DNA of 64,000 bases, taken from contig NW_014577550.1 in the NCBI RefSeq assembly GCF_000485595.1, positions 163,795-227,794 on the forward strand, in the 5' to 3' direction. The position numbers and the translations under genes were made by a program. Shown here piece by piece: positions 50,001 through 59,832 of this stretch. Under the pieces are notes generated by a model. That model was not told where the DNA came from and did no database searches. It was given only the letters and a program-made list of their open reading frames with translations. The DNA is from Priapulus caudatus. Lineage: Eukaryota > Priapulida > Priapulimorpha > Priapulimorphida > Priapulidae. Every line of letters begins with the position of its first letter. Position 1 is the first letter of the stretch.

Positions 50001-52324
50001 AACATCTAGCAACCGTCTCTCCTTCCCATGCAACATCTTAGCAACCCTCTTCTCCTTCCATGCACACTCTACAACCTCTCTCCTCCAGCACTTAGCAATC
50101 TCTCTCCTCCCATGCAACAGTCTAGCAATCCCTCTCTCCTTCCATGCAACATCTAGCAACCCTCTCTCCTTCCATGCAACATCTAGCAACCTCTCTCCTC
50201 CCATGCAAATCTAGCAAACCCTCTCCTCCCATGCAAACATCTAGCAACCCTCTCTCCTCCCATGCAACATCTAGCATACCTCTCTCCTCCTGCCATCTAG
50301 CCCCCTCAGCTACATCTTAAGCAAACCGTCTCTCCTCCCATGCAACATCTAGCGCAACCCTCTCTCCTTCCATGCAACATCTAGCACAACCCTCTCTCTT
50401 CCCATGCAGACATCTAGAACCCTCATGCAAATCTATTTACTCCTCCTTCCTTACGCAGCATGCATCACACCTCCTCCCCATGTAACCGTCCCCCCCCGCA
50501 CACCAACATCACTCAAGACCTTTCCTTCCAACCCATGCGATCCCACAGGCACTAGGGCGCGTTTAAATAAGTAACATTAGCGTAAATAAACACATTACTC
50601 ACGAAAGTCATAACGTTTATCGCACTTCTGTAATTGCTAAGATAACTCTACGTACATAATGCAGCTGGCGCACAAACTAACAGAAGAGTATATTTTGTAC
50701 AGCTTTTGGAATAGACGCATGCGGTGTGGTTGAGATTGTGTGTCGCAGAGGAAGATTTTGCGGTATTTACGTGGAATTGTTAGGCGATAGGAAGTACATA
50801 AACATATAGAATATGTAGCTAACTACAATTTGTGTTTCATTCGACTGCATCATTTAATTATTGAAGCGGCTACAAGTGCTCGTGCATGCAACCTCTCCCT
50901 CCCTTAGTACAGCATCTTAATCTCTCTCATCCACCCATTCGCAACCCTGCTTCCCACACACAGCATCTCAATCTCTCCTTCCAACCCATGCACCCCTGTC
51001 TCCCCGCCACACAGCCATCTCATCTCTCACCTCCAACCCATGCAAGCCCCTGTCTAGCCCCCACACAGCATCTCAACTCTCTCCATCCACCCATGCAACC
51101 CCTGGCTTCCCCACACATGCATACTCAATCTCCTCCACTCCACCCCATGCAACCCCGCCTTCCCCCACACATCATCTCAATCCTCCATCCACGCCACGCA
51201 ACCCCTGCTCCCCCACACAGCATCTCAATCTTCTCCATCACCCATGCAACCCCTGCCCCCCCCCCACACACAGAGCATCTCAATCTCATCCATCCACCCA
51301 TGGCAACCCCTGTCTCCCCCACAAGCCAATCTTCAATCTCTCCATCCACCCATGCAACCCCTGCCTCCCCCGACACAGCATTCATCTCTCCATCCACCCA
51401 TGCAACCCCTTGCCCCCCCCGCCCACAACAGCATCTCAATTCGTCTCCATTTCCACCCATGGCAACCCTTCTCTCTCCACACAGATCTCAAACCTCTCTC
51501 AATCCAACCCATTGCCCGCCCCCCCCCCCCCATACACAGCATCTCAATCTCTCCATCCACCATGCAACGCGCCTGCCTCCCCCAACAGTCATATTCCAAT
51601 CTTCTTCCATTCCACCAGTGCTACCGCCTGTCTACCCCCACACACGCATCTCAATCTCTCCATCCAACCATGCAACCCCGCCTCCCCCCACAGCAGCATT
51701 CTCATACTCTCTTACATCGCCCATTGCAACCCCTGCCTCCCCACACAGCATCTCCAATCTCTCCATCGCCTCATGCAAACCCCTTCCCCCACACAGCATC
51801 TTTCAATCTCTCCATCCCCATGCAAACCCTGCCACCCCCCGCACACAGCATCTCAATCTCTCCATCCACCCACTGCAACCCCTGTCTCCCCCACACAGCA
51901 CATCTCAATCTCTCCATCCACCATGCAATCCCTCCTCGCCCTACACAGCATCCTTAATCTCTCCATCCACACCATGCAGGCCCCTGCTTCCCCACACAGC
52001 TCTGGTGACTGGTGATCTGAGGAAATCGAACCTATATCCTTGCGCGGAGTCCCGCGCTGGACTGCTGTTGCTGTTGCTGCTGCAGCCCTCTCACGCGTCG
52101 GGGAGGGCTAGGAGGCTTGGCCTAGTGATCAGCGCCGCAGCTTCTTCCCGCGGCTGCCCTGCACGTGACACTCGCTGCTATATGCCGTTAGTGCTGCTGC
52201 ACCCTCACACCCAGCACCGCACCACACCGCCGCAGTGCAGCTGGATGGGTCGCAGTGTCGCACGAGTGTAGCAAGGTCTGCCGCGCTATTCGGCACAGGG
52301 ATCTCGCTTGGGTCATCTCCGCGG

Positions 52325-52383
<59 letters not shown>

Positions 52384-55300
52384 TTCTCTCTCTCGCTCTC
52401 TATCTCTCTCTCTGTCTTTCTTTCTCTCTCTCGCTCTCTCTCGCTCTCTCTTTCTCCCTCTGCCTCTCTCTTACTGTCTCTCTGTGTGTCCCTGCCTCTG
52501 TCTTTTTCACTCTCTCTCTCTCTCTCACATTCCCTGCCCTCTTTTTCTCTCAGTGTTGCTCACTCACTTGCCCTAACTGTCCCTGTGTGTTTGTGTGCGT
52601 GCATGTGTGTGTGTATTTTCGTTGACTCCCCCTCTCCCACATGTGAACAGATGCAAGAACTCTTTTTTTCTTTGCATGATGACGGTATCGCAATTGTTTG
52701 TTGTTTCGACGAGCTTCTCGGGGCGTGGCTTTTGCCGCGTATTTTTGTCAGTTACTCGTGCGCGCGTGGATGCTGCGGAGACGAGTCGTGAAGCCATGTC
52801 GAGGGGAAAGTAGCGACGATGTCGCGACGCCGGTACACATGAGCATCTTTACGCATAATTGCAGGTACGTCGAGGAGCACGTGCTGAAGACCGGCGTTGC
52901 CATAGAAACACAGGGATTCACGTTCGTGACAAGCGGCAGGAAGCGAGAGTCATTGACGGTACGTTTGCCGGTGTGAAGGTCGATTATTAATATCAACCGT
53001 TCGGTGACTGAAACTTAGCGCGGCGCGAGGGCGAAATACGTTACTGTTTTGAGGGTGGAAAGGTGTGTAATCTGAAGAGCACTTTCAGCAGAAGCTGTTC
53101 TGTAAACAGATATGTGAGCTGGCATTTTTTTTGTTCGAACAGGGAAATGCAACTCTTCATCTCTATCCGCACTACAAGGGACTTGCTGAGATCCCAGGTA
53201 AGTTCTAGATATGTAATGATCTTCAGATGATGAAAGCTTTACTAAGCCTATACTGTTTCACACTCTGAAGGTTATCACTTGATTTTTGCCAATGTGCAGA
53301 TACTATGAGGTGGACAAACGCAATGTTAAATAGAGGTATGTTAGAAGTAAGATCGGCAGTAGAAAAGTGGAATTCACATGCCTTCTAGGCTCCACTTGTG
53401 TATGCTGCATCACAGATATAGACACGCACAGGCACATACACACAGACACATGACTTGGACATGGACACAGGTCTCTGGTCGTAGCCGTTCCATGGGCAGG
53501 CTTTGTGAATAACAAAAGCTGCCTGTTGAAGGGCTGTTGCCATAGCGCCGTTACCAGCGCCAGTGTCGTCGATGCTGCCATTGCCGCTCTTACGTTATCG
53601 GCCGTCGTCATGGCGATGTGCACGGGGCTTGCGAGTGCTAAACCCTCAGCGTGGTGGTGTCAGCAACTGTGTGACAGATGAGCGGCAGCTGGACCCTGAT
53701 TGACATGGCAGCTCGAAGAAGAAGCCATATCCGATGTGCTCACGAAAAGATCTGCATGAACGCTCGGTGCTTGGACGTCGTTGCCACGGCGACGTGCCTC
53801 GGCTGTGGTCGGTCGCGGTAACGGAAAAGGGACGGTTTTGTCAGTGCTGCCTCGCCCATCACTGGCCTAGCTACTCGTTTTGTTCGAGCTGAGAGCTGCC
53901 CAGTGAAGGGCTGTGCAGTGCGTGGCCATGCTGCATTCGCACGTCCCCACGGAACACTCCAGCTGTTCATTCCTCCAGCATTTAATCTAGATTTCAGTTC
54001 ACCGTGGTCCGAGTTCTCTCCCCCCCGGCCTGTTACCGCGATGAGTCGTAAATGTGAATGCTTGCATAACGGGATGGATTCACAGCGAGCATGTCATGTC
54101 GATGGACATCTTTGTTAACACGCTGTTGCTGCGGCCAGTGTTGAGTACTAGTTAACGTTGGCTGTAGCTGTGTATTGGTTGAAGATTTCTGCAAACTTAC
54201 TATTCCTGCGGTGTTACCTGACTAGAGTATTGGGTGTAAGTGCGTGTCGTTTCTCATCTCTGCAAATTTGATGTTCCTACGTTGTCGCGTAAATTTCTAG
54301 TTAATGTTGGGCGTAACTACACTTCTCTGCTGACGTTTCGTCTGCGTGGGGGTCTTGCGTAAACGACTAGTTAACCATAGGCATAACTACACATCTCTGC
54401 AGACGTGTAGTTCACGAGGAGCTCACATTAACATTTTATGTAACTGTGCATTAGTTCAGCATCACTGCGGACATGTCCTCGGTTAGGGGCTCGTGTAGAT
54501 GACTAGTTAATGTCGGGCATAACTACATATCTATGCAAAAGGCTGTTCATCAGGGGCTTGCATGGCCGTGTAGTTAACATTTAGGCGTAACAGTGCATAT
54601 CTGTGCGGACGTGGTATTTATCAGGGGCTCGTGTGACTGTGTATATAACGTTTAGGCGCAACAGTGCATATCTGTGCGGACGTGTTCTCGATGAGGGGAT
54701 GGTGTGACCGTGTAGTTAACGTTGAGGCTCCTCACGTTGCAGGAGTGCTGGACTATGCGACGACGGAGATTTCGACATCGAAGCAGAAGAAGTTCAGCCT
54801 GGTGATGTTTGTCGACACTCCGGGGCTCGTCGATGGAGACATGAGCTACCCGTTCGACGTCAACGAAGCCATCCTGTGGCTGGGTTAGTAGTGAGACAGA
54901 GGCACGGGCCGTCTCTATGCGATGTATAGATCCTACACACTACTGCGCATGGGTTCGATGAGTTAGTCGCACGATGCAACTGAGATATAACTTTAGTAAT
55001 GAAACATTGGTGGTTCGGTCAGGAGCACGTGAATAGAGGTTCCATCACGTCTACATGTTGATGGCAGCGATAGTGGCCAATAATATAGTGGCAAATGAAT
55101 GGATAAATTTATTCCATCGACACAGAAACGATGCGCCCATTTGTACGCGAGGTGACTGGTAACGCTGATGCTTTGACCTCCTTGCAGGCAACATGGCCGA
55201 CCTAATATTCGTGTTCTTCGACCCGATTGGTCAGGCTTTGTGCAAGAGGACGCTTGATCTAGTGGAGGCTCTCAACGCGACGCACAGCGACAAAATCCGA

Positions 55301-56389
55301 TTCTACCTGAGCAAGGCGGACGAGGCGGGACACGAGTCGGATAGACAGGTACGAGCCCACGGTCCTCACCCGGGTCTCACCTCGCGAGGTCATTAATGCT
55401 TGGCAGCGTCCGTACCGCAGCGTAAAATCGTGGGTTTGTGGTAGAGCATACAAGGCGTCGCCAGCGTGAGATGTTGGCTACAGTCAGGAATTGACGGCGT
55501 GCGATTTTTACGTGTTTTCCAGCGAGTTCTGATGCAAATTGTGCAGGAGCTGTGCAAGCGACCGGGGCTCAACAAGTGTGGATTTGACATGCCTACCATC
55601 TACATACCATCAAAGAATCAAAAGGTGAGCTAGTGCATGCTGTGCATGTAATCAATTACATGTGAAACGAATCCGATAATTAAATTATATGAATTAAAAA
55701 ACTTGTTCGGTTCTTAAGTTTCCTTTAAGGAAGGGTTATCAAGGCTACATAAATTATAACAAAGCCTTTGATGTAGGACAATGAGCGATACACTCATTAT
55801 GGAAAAGGTACGGGAGCAAACCACTTAGGGCAGCCATGGCAGTTTATTGCCGTGGTCCTAACCCAATTTTCAGAGGCAATGGGGCAACTAGGAAGGCATC
55901 GCAGGAAGGAACTCTTTCTGTTGGTGCAGTGTTGGAATTCAAGTGGCGTATCTAGCTATTAACACGCGTATGCGCTCTCCGCAGACGAGCAGGTGTGTGA
56001 ATCAGATCGAGGACGTCTGTAAGGAGGTGGAGAAGACGATCAACCAGACGATACAGAACACGCTGAACAGCCTCGAGCGTGACTGCGAGCTGATCACGAC
56101 CACCGTCGCCGAGAAGCTGCAGATAGATGCGTGAGTGTTACACATTGCTCCCTCCCTCCCTCCCATGTTGACTGCGAGCTGATCACGACCACCGTCGCCG
56201 AGAAGCTGCAGATAGATGCGTGAGTGTTACACATTGCTCCCTCCCTCCCTCCCATGTTGACTGCGAGCTGATCACGACCACCGTCGCCGAGAAGCTGCAG
56301 ATAGATGCGTGAGTGTTACACGTTGCTCCCTCCTTCCTTCCTCCCTCCTCCATGTTTATTGCTCACTGCACATTGCTCCCTGCACCCTG

Positions 56390-56424
<35 letters not shown>

Positions 56425-56469
56425 GTCTCTATATATAATATATATAGAGTCTCTATATATATATAATCT

Positions 56470-56526
<57 letters not shown>

Positions 56527-56606
56527 GAGAGAGAAGAGAGAGAGGAGAGAGAGAGAGGAGAGAGAGAGAGAGATGAGAGAGAGAGAGTCAGAGAGAGATA
56601 GAGAGC

Positions 56607-56642
<36 letters not shown>

Positions 56643-57974
56643 AAAAGAGATCTCTTTTAGTCTGTATGTTTTTTTATTTTAACCACGATTTCATTTTATA
56701 AAGCGACGCACATTACGCCAACCTGCGAACGAGGAGTAAAGGCTGTCTGTATACTTTCCTCGGCCTGCTCATTCCGATGCTCATCCTTATCAACTTCCTA
56801 GTCAGCACAGTGCCGCGAGCCACTCTCTATTCGACCTTTGGCAAGGACTACACGGAGATCCTCATGGTGTACTTGGTGAGGGCTTAAGCGTCGTGCAGTT
56901 TTATAGAGCTTGAGCGTGGGCATAGCGTCCATGCTTGACTAGACTCGAACGATGGACCTTCGCTCACATATTCATTTGGCGCGTGTATCGATCATTCGCG
57001 GCAATGTAATGCAACTTGATTGGTTCATTAATCTAAAATGACAAATGTAAGAGATAGAGACACAAACAAAATGGGCTGTGCAAAGTCATTCAGCTGCGTG
57101 CGGCGACGTGATGTTGGGTAAAGTCGATCCTGTGTGTATGCTCGTCTGACGGAGATAGTTTGTGTTGACAGGGTCCCACGCTGCAGTTGTGGGATGCCAT
57201 TCCGCAGGACTACAATCTGCAGGTGATCGGAGGTTTACTTATCTTCTCCCTCGTGCTGGTGCTTCTAGCTAAACTCACTACCAGGTATAGCAGCAAATCT
57301 GTTTCTTCACGCTAAAATCACTAAGTACTATAACAACATACGGTATAATAGTAGAGTAATGCAGTAAGCATTAGCGTTGTTGGTAAACTCCATTGCATGG
57401 ATATGTATCGTAGATATAATACTCTGTGTCATTGTGATAGGTGTGTGAATCATGGTAGGTTTACACATAAGTTGTTGTCCACAGGCTTCAACCCACGCTG
57501 AGTAAGAAGGAGAAGCGAGTGCTACCAGAGACGCGTGACTACATCGAAAATCACGTGAAAGCTCTGAAGGTATGAACCGCGTGTGGCTGAGTGAGACCCG
57601 GTGCTGCCACCTGGTGCGACAAACTGAAGCAACGAACAATTCTGCAACCACGCTTCAATACTTTACATCAATAAATCCATAACAATCATTATAATCATAT
57701 AATAGATCTATTATTATAATATAATACCGTGTATAACATCAGGAGTCTATCAATATATATTGATATATTGATAGACTTCTGATAATATTATATGATATCC
57801 ACCGATAATATTTTAATACGACAAAATCGTGAGTGAATAATATAATGACCTTGTGCATACTTAAGCGGGTCTGGAATAGTAGCTTGTGAAACGCTAATGA
57901 CTGTGTTCACTGCTTTACAGAAGCAACTGTACGAGGAATACCTACAGCAGAGTATTAGTGCCTACGACCTGTAA
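32858..57974 (+). CDS. Dynamin/EHD-like GTPase with two C-terminal membrane segments (exons 2-12)
   Basis: Large-GTPase family member, probably acting at an internal membrane. Exons: 32858-32969, 52865-52958, 53143-53197, 54743-54883, 55188-55348, 55523-55624, 55985-56130, 56704-56875, 57172-57284, 57485-57569, 57921-57974. All phases match, and with exon 1 (see 18596-18710) the product is 449 aa. G1 is GNHSAGKS (64-71), a G2-like region TGVAIETQGFT spans 85-95, G3 is DTPG (150-153) and G4 is SKAD (214-217). FVFFDPIGQALCKRT and the run after DTPG (GLVDGDMSYPFDV) are strongly family-like. From 270 to 308 it is helical. Hydrophobic stretches at about 323-345 and 384-402, with a roughly 38-residue loop, suggest a membrane hairpin; the tail is basic (SKKEKR). 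There is no EH domain. I recall similar proteins in algae and invertebrates but cannot name an orthologue. The poly(A) signal is at 58377-58382. Intron 2 is about 20 kb and holds unit B plus the minisatellites. Confidence 0.9.
33437..33488 (-). repeat. Degenerate telomere-like (CCCTAA) stretch
   Basis: Units such as CCCTAACCCTGACCCTAACC with CCTTAACC variants lie 470 bases after the GTPase P-loop exon. The matching block in unit B is at about 43876-43925. Confidence 0.7.
35555..35592. mobile_element. 38-bp micro-palindrome with MITE-like ends
   Basis: Starts CAGGAGTGAATAATAG and ends CTATTATTCACTTCTG: a near-perfect palindrome with the same CAGGAGT terminus as the 733- and 744-bp hAT-like MITEs. 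Flanks share TATTAC (35549-35554 and 35594-35599). The unit-B equivalent is at 45964-46001. Confidence 0.6.
36188..36302 (+). repeat. R1 fragment at the junction of units A and B
   Basis: Nearly identical to 24115-24228, from CGACCGATCGCATTACC to CAGTGCTAAAGCAAG. Its position suggests the duplicated unit originally began near 24115, and that the 24229-25490 segment is either lost before unit B or inserted before unit A. Confidence 0.85.
37287..37889. mobile_element. About 600-bp MITE with CGCGTTCACACGG ends
   Basis: The left end CGCGTTCACACGGACG is mirrored on the right by CCCGTGTGAACGCG. The left part contains three tandem 64-bp units built on TTTTTGGCCCGAGCC and AATTAGGCCCGAGCC; unit A retains about two of them. 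No clear target duplication or open frame was found, so the superfamily is undecided. Confidence 0.65.
39809..39921 (+). pseudogene. Broken copy of GTPase exon 1 (unit B)
   Basis: Begins ATGTCTGGTAACGTAACGGC and reaches an in-frame TAG at codon 8; several other one-base changes follow. The GTAAG donor after AAATG is preserved. It is third in the series with 18596 and 29179. Confidence 0.75.
43292..43404 (+). pseudogene. Broken copy of the GTPase P-loop exon (unit B)
   Basis: Follows the same CTCTAG acceptor as 32858. It gains one G after GGGCTGGTG, loses one base in the CACTCT of the P-loop and has further shifts after CTGG, so the GNHSAGKS motif cannot be read in one frame. The donor has changed from GTGAGA to GTAGAG. 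Either it is a decayed duplicate exon or its sequence is unreliable. Confidence 0.8.
45964..46001. mobile_element. 38-bp micro-palindrome, unit-B copy
   Basis: Same as 35555-35592, with one base changed in the right arm (CTATTAATCACTTCTG). Confidence 0.6.
46568..47060. repeat. Triplet (CTG/ATG/GGT)n cluster, then CA and AT microsatellites
   Basis: About 240 bp of TGC/TGG/TGA triplets contains a duplicated 50-bp block (TGCTGCTGCCGCGGCTACTG at 46679 and 46763). CACGCA repeats follow at 46894-46990 and a TA-rich tract at 47014-47058. Open frames on both strands are low-complexity (Val/Leu, Gln/His) and not credible genes. The stretch 47061-47860 has GT/CG-rich microsatellites and CTGGCTGG repeats but no gene. 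Confidence 0.8.
47865..48755. repeat. Minisatellite 1: 32-bp unit
   Basis: Some 27 imperfect copies of a unit containing TACCTCCGTCTGTCGTCTA and TACCTGCTGTCTG. Occasional one-base gains and losses and short units occur. The 355-codon open frame through it is an artefact of the unit having few stops. Confidence 0.95.
48770..49345. repeat. Minisatellite 2: unit of about 66 bp
   Basis: About eight copies of a unit with TGTCCCCTGTACCACTGTG, TGCTGCTTGCTAGCTATAG and GTGGGTGACTGAGCGTGTGG. It follows minisatellite 1 with only about 20 bp between. Confidence 0.93.
49490..50440. repeat. Minisatellite 3: 30-bp unit
   Basis: About 30 copies of CATGCAACATCTAGCAACC plus CTCTCTCCTCC. There are no unique spacers, so it is not a CRISPR-like array. 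A non-repetitive stretch (about 50545-50880) of unknown nature separates it from the next array. Confidence 0.95.
50886..52005. repeat. Minisatellite 4: unit of about 50 bp
   Basis: About 22 copies of a pyrimidine-rich unit containing CATGCAACCCCTGCCTCCCC, CACACAGCATCTCAATCTC and TCCATCCACC. It shares CATGCAAC with minisatellite 3, so the two may be related. A 461-codon open frame crosses it and is rejected as a gene. Confidence 0.93.
52331..52560. repeat. (CT)n microsatellite with TTTCTC and GTCTCT interruptions
   Basis: Polypyrimidine tract of about 230 bp ending roughly 300 bases before GTPase exon 3. Translated Ser/Leu repeats are not genes. Confidence 0.93.
54160..54742. repeat. Diverged tandem repeat of roughly 60-70 bp in GTPase intron 4
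   Basis: Phrases such as AGTTAACGTT(T/G)AGGCGTAAC, CATATCTGTGCGGACGTG and AGGGGCTCGTGTGA recur five to seven times with much divergence, clearest at 54480-54740, right up to the acceptor of GTPase exon 5. Confidence 0.65.
56080..56346 (+). repeat. 89-bp triplication spanning an exon end and its splice donor
   Basis: Units start at 56080, 56169 and 56258, exactly 89 bases apart. Each holds the last 51 bases of GTPase exon 8 (TGACTGCGAGCTGATCACG onward), the donor GATGC|GTGAGTG and 38 intronic bases including (CTCC)n. The second and third copies are identical to the first over the exon part. Three equivalent 5' splice sites therefore lie at 56131, 56220 and 56309. Confidence 0.95.
56393..56652. 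repeat. (TA)n then (GA)n microsatellites
   Basis: AT-repeat tracts interrupted by AGTCTCTA, then AGAGAG repeats, in GTPase intron 8 and ending about 50 bases before the exon 9 acceptor. Confidence 0.95.
57740..57781. mobile_element. 42-bp micro-palindrome with MITE-like ends
   Basis: CAGGAGTCTATCAATATATA followed by its mirror ending GATAGACTTCTG, in the last intron of the GTPase gene. It shares only the CAGGAGT...ACTTCTG ends with the element at 35555; the inner stem differs. The flanks do not give a clear 8-bp duplication. Confidence 0.5.
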
Positions 57975-58382
57975 ACCTAGCGGGAAGCTGCAGAGAAGAT
58001 TGCCACGACCCGAACCTACATGATCTCAACAGACTGCGGGAGTTTTGGTTTCAGGCCTGTGGGAGGGGGAGAGAGATAGAAAGATAGAAAGGAAGAGAGT
58101 GGTTGTGAGAGAGAGAGAGAGAAAGAGAGAGAAAGAGAGAGGGACGTGTGGCTGGAAGGGGAAGGAAGAGAGAGAGGGGGGAGTGAGGGAGAGAGAGGGA
58201 CTGAGAGATATTGTGTTAGTGGACAGGAATGATAGATGGAAAGCTAAGTGTGAGGACGCCATGATGTTCCTGTGCAATCTCTTATGTCTATGCAGGCTGC
58301 AATGCCGTCAAGTGCGCACACATTGAATTTACATTTGCATGCTCTGACCCGTCCTTACTAACATGTTATTTAAAGTAATAAA
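57975..58382 (+). other. GTPase 3' UTR and poly(A) signal
   Basis: Contains a GA-rich microsatellite-like stretch (58062-58205) and an AATAAA at 58377-58382, so the 3' UTR is about 400 bases. The convergent syntaxin transcript probably ends about 620 bases further on. Confidence 0.65.
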
Positions 58383-59004
58383 CTTGACATTTTCGGCGGT
58401 AATAAATTTGTTCCGCCTCTACTCGCGATCTCGAGATGATGCATGCGTGACTCCTTGTGTGATCATGGTGTAGGTGACTTCTATATTTCCACTGTTTGTA
58501 TGATAACATATGTATCCCCTGTTTGGGTCACCCCTGCACGTCTATGCCTGCAAAGCAACAAAAAATTGCGTATGGGTTGTTAAACGTTAAGGTAATAACA
58601 ATGTAATTGTTTTAGGTTGTGTACTAACACACTGTTTCTTCCTTAAGGTCAGTGTTTGTACGTCAGTAAAAATATTCATTATGTATTGTTTTAGTTAAAA
58701 GGGTTTCCGACATCTTGGGAAACTTTATTATGAATTAACAGCAATGGCTTAAGTATAAGGATCTCATGTTGTGAGCTAAACTGAGCAACTCGAGTAATTT
58801 ACTTAACCGACTGTGTGATACATGGCTAGCTCAGAGGTTGCCAAAAGAGGGTTGAAATATGGACACAGACATGACATTTTATTATGTCCTGCAAATGCAA
58901 TCTGGTTTCAGGAGAAATATCTGAGTTGCTTGAGGGAATCCGAATGGTGAAAGAATTTATTTACTGGAATAAAAACGAAACATTTTTATACACTTGACAA
59001 GCAC
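58383..59004. other. Spacer between the convergent GTPase and syntaxin genes
   Basis: About 620 bases of ordinary AT-rich sequence. No exon, repeat or RNA gene is recognised. Confidence 0.6.
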
Positions 59005-59832
59005 TTTATTCATCTTAATTCATCTGATTGTTTCGTACAGAAATGTAGCATGAAAGCAACATTTGGTACATAATGTATTATTATATTTATCATTTTCAGA
59101 GAATATGTGAAAACGGTTGTTTACAATCACAAATCTTCCCGATACGAATATTTACAACTCGAATATCATTAAACAATCTTCACGATCTTGCCTGACATTT
59201 CACTAATGACACCTGTCACTAGATTGATAATGCAGACATTCGTTAATAGTGTCAGTGAATAAATAGCTGAGGCAGAAATCATTCATGCAGAGATGCGGCG
59301 TCCCCGATACATTAAACGACTGCATTAATTCACTGCGGTTTATAGGCAATTTATATTGGTCTGTGTGATTCTCACGCGTCCGTCGGTTTTCGAGAAACGA
59401 CCATCAATCCATATGAACTCGGTGTACCTCCCTCTGACCACTGCACTCTGACCACTGACCACTACACTCTGACCACTGCACACTGACCACTGCACAGTGA
59501 CCAATACACACTGACCAATGCACTCTGACCACTGCACTCTGACCACTGCACAATGACCACTGCACACTGACCACTGCACTCTGACCACTGTAAACTGACC
59601 ACAGCACACTGACCAATGCACACTGACCACTGCACTCTGACCACTGCACACTGACCACTGCACACTGACCACTGCACACTGACCACTGCACACTGACCAC
59701 ACAGCATCAGCACCGATTACATCAGCTACCTGCTGCCTCAATTAGATAGTCGACTCGAAATTACCGGGCGTAAAAATATTACATGATGTGGTCACACTCG
59801 CGTAGAGAAGCTTGACTCCGTTGAGCAATCCG
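59005..59832 (-). other. Syntaxin 3' UTR with minus-strand poly(A) signal
   Basis: AATAAA on the minus strand at 59010-59005 lies about 820 bases after the syntaxin stop. The UTR so defined contains the 14-bp minisatellite at 59442-59702. The extent is inferred from the signal. Confidence 0.5.
59442..59702. repeat. 14-bp minisatellite (TGACCACTGCACAC)n
   Basis: About 18 copies, with CACTC/CACAC/CAATG variants. Because 14 is not a multiple of three, all three minus-strand frames read similar Val/Gln/Trp/Ser/Cys repeats, which explains three overlapping open frames here. None is a gene. Confidence 0.95.

Noticed and set aside
49490-50440. CRISPR-like regular 30-bp repeats
   Set aside because: Units are contiguous with no unique spacers and the region is an animal intron; this is a minisatellite.
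50886-52271. 461-codon open frame on the plus strand
   Set aside because: It runs through about 22 copies of a 50-bp pyrimidine-rich minisatellite; the product is Pro/Ser/His repeats, overlapping frames are equally open, and no splice or start context supports it.
54664-54888. A separate small gene starting at the ATG at 54664
   Set aside because: The coding part is GTPase exon 5 (54743-54883); the upstream codons are intron repeat read in frame.
58045-58326. 93-codon Arg/Glu-rich frame
   Set aside because: Translation of the GA-rich tract in the GTPase 3' UTR, which starts after the true stop codon.
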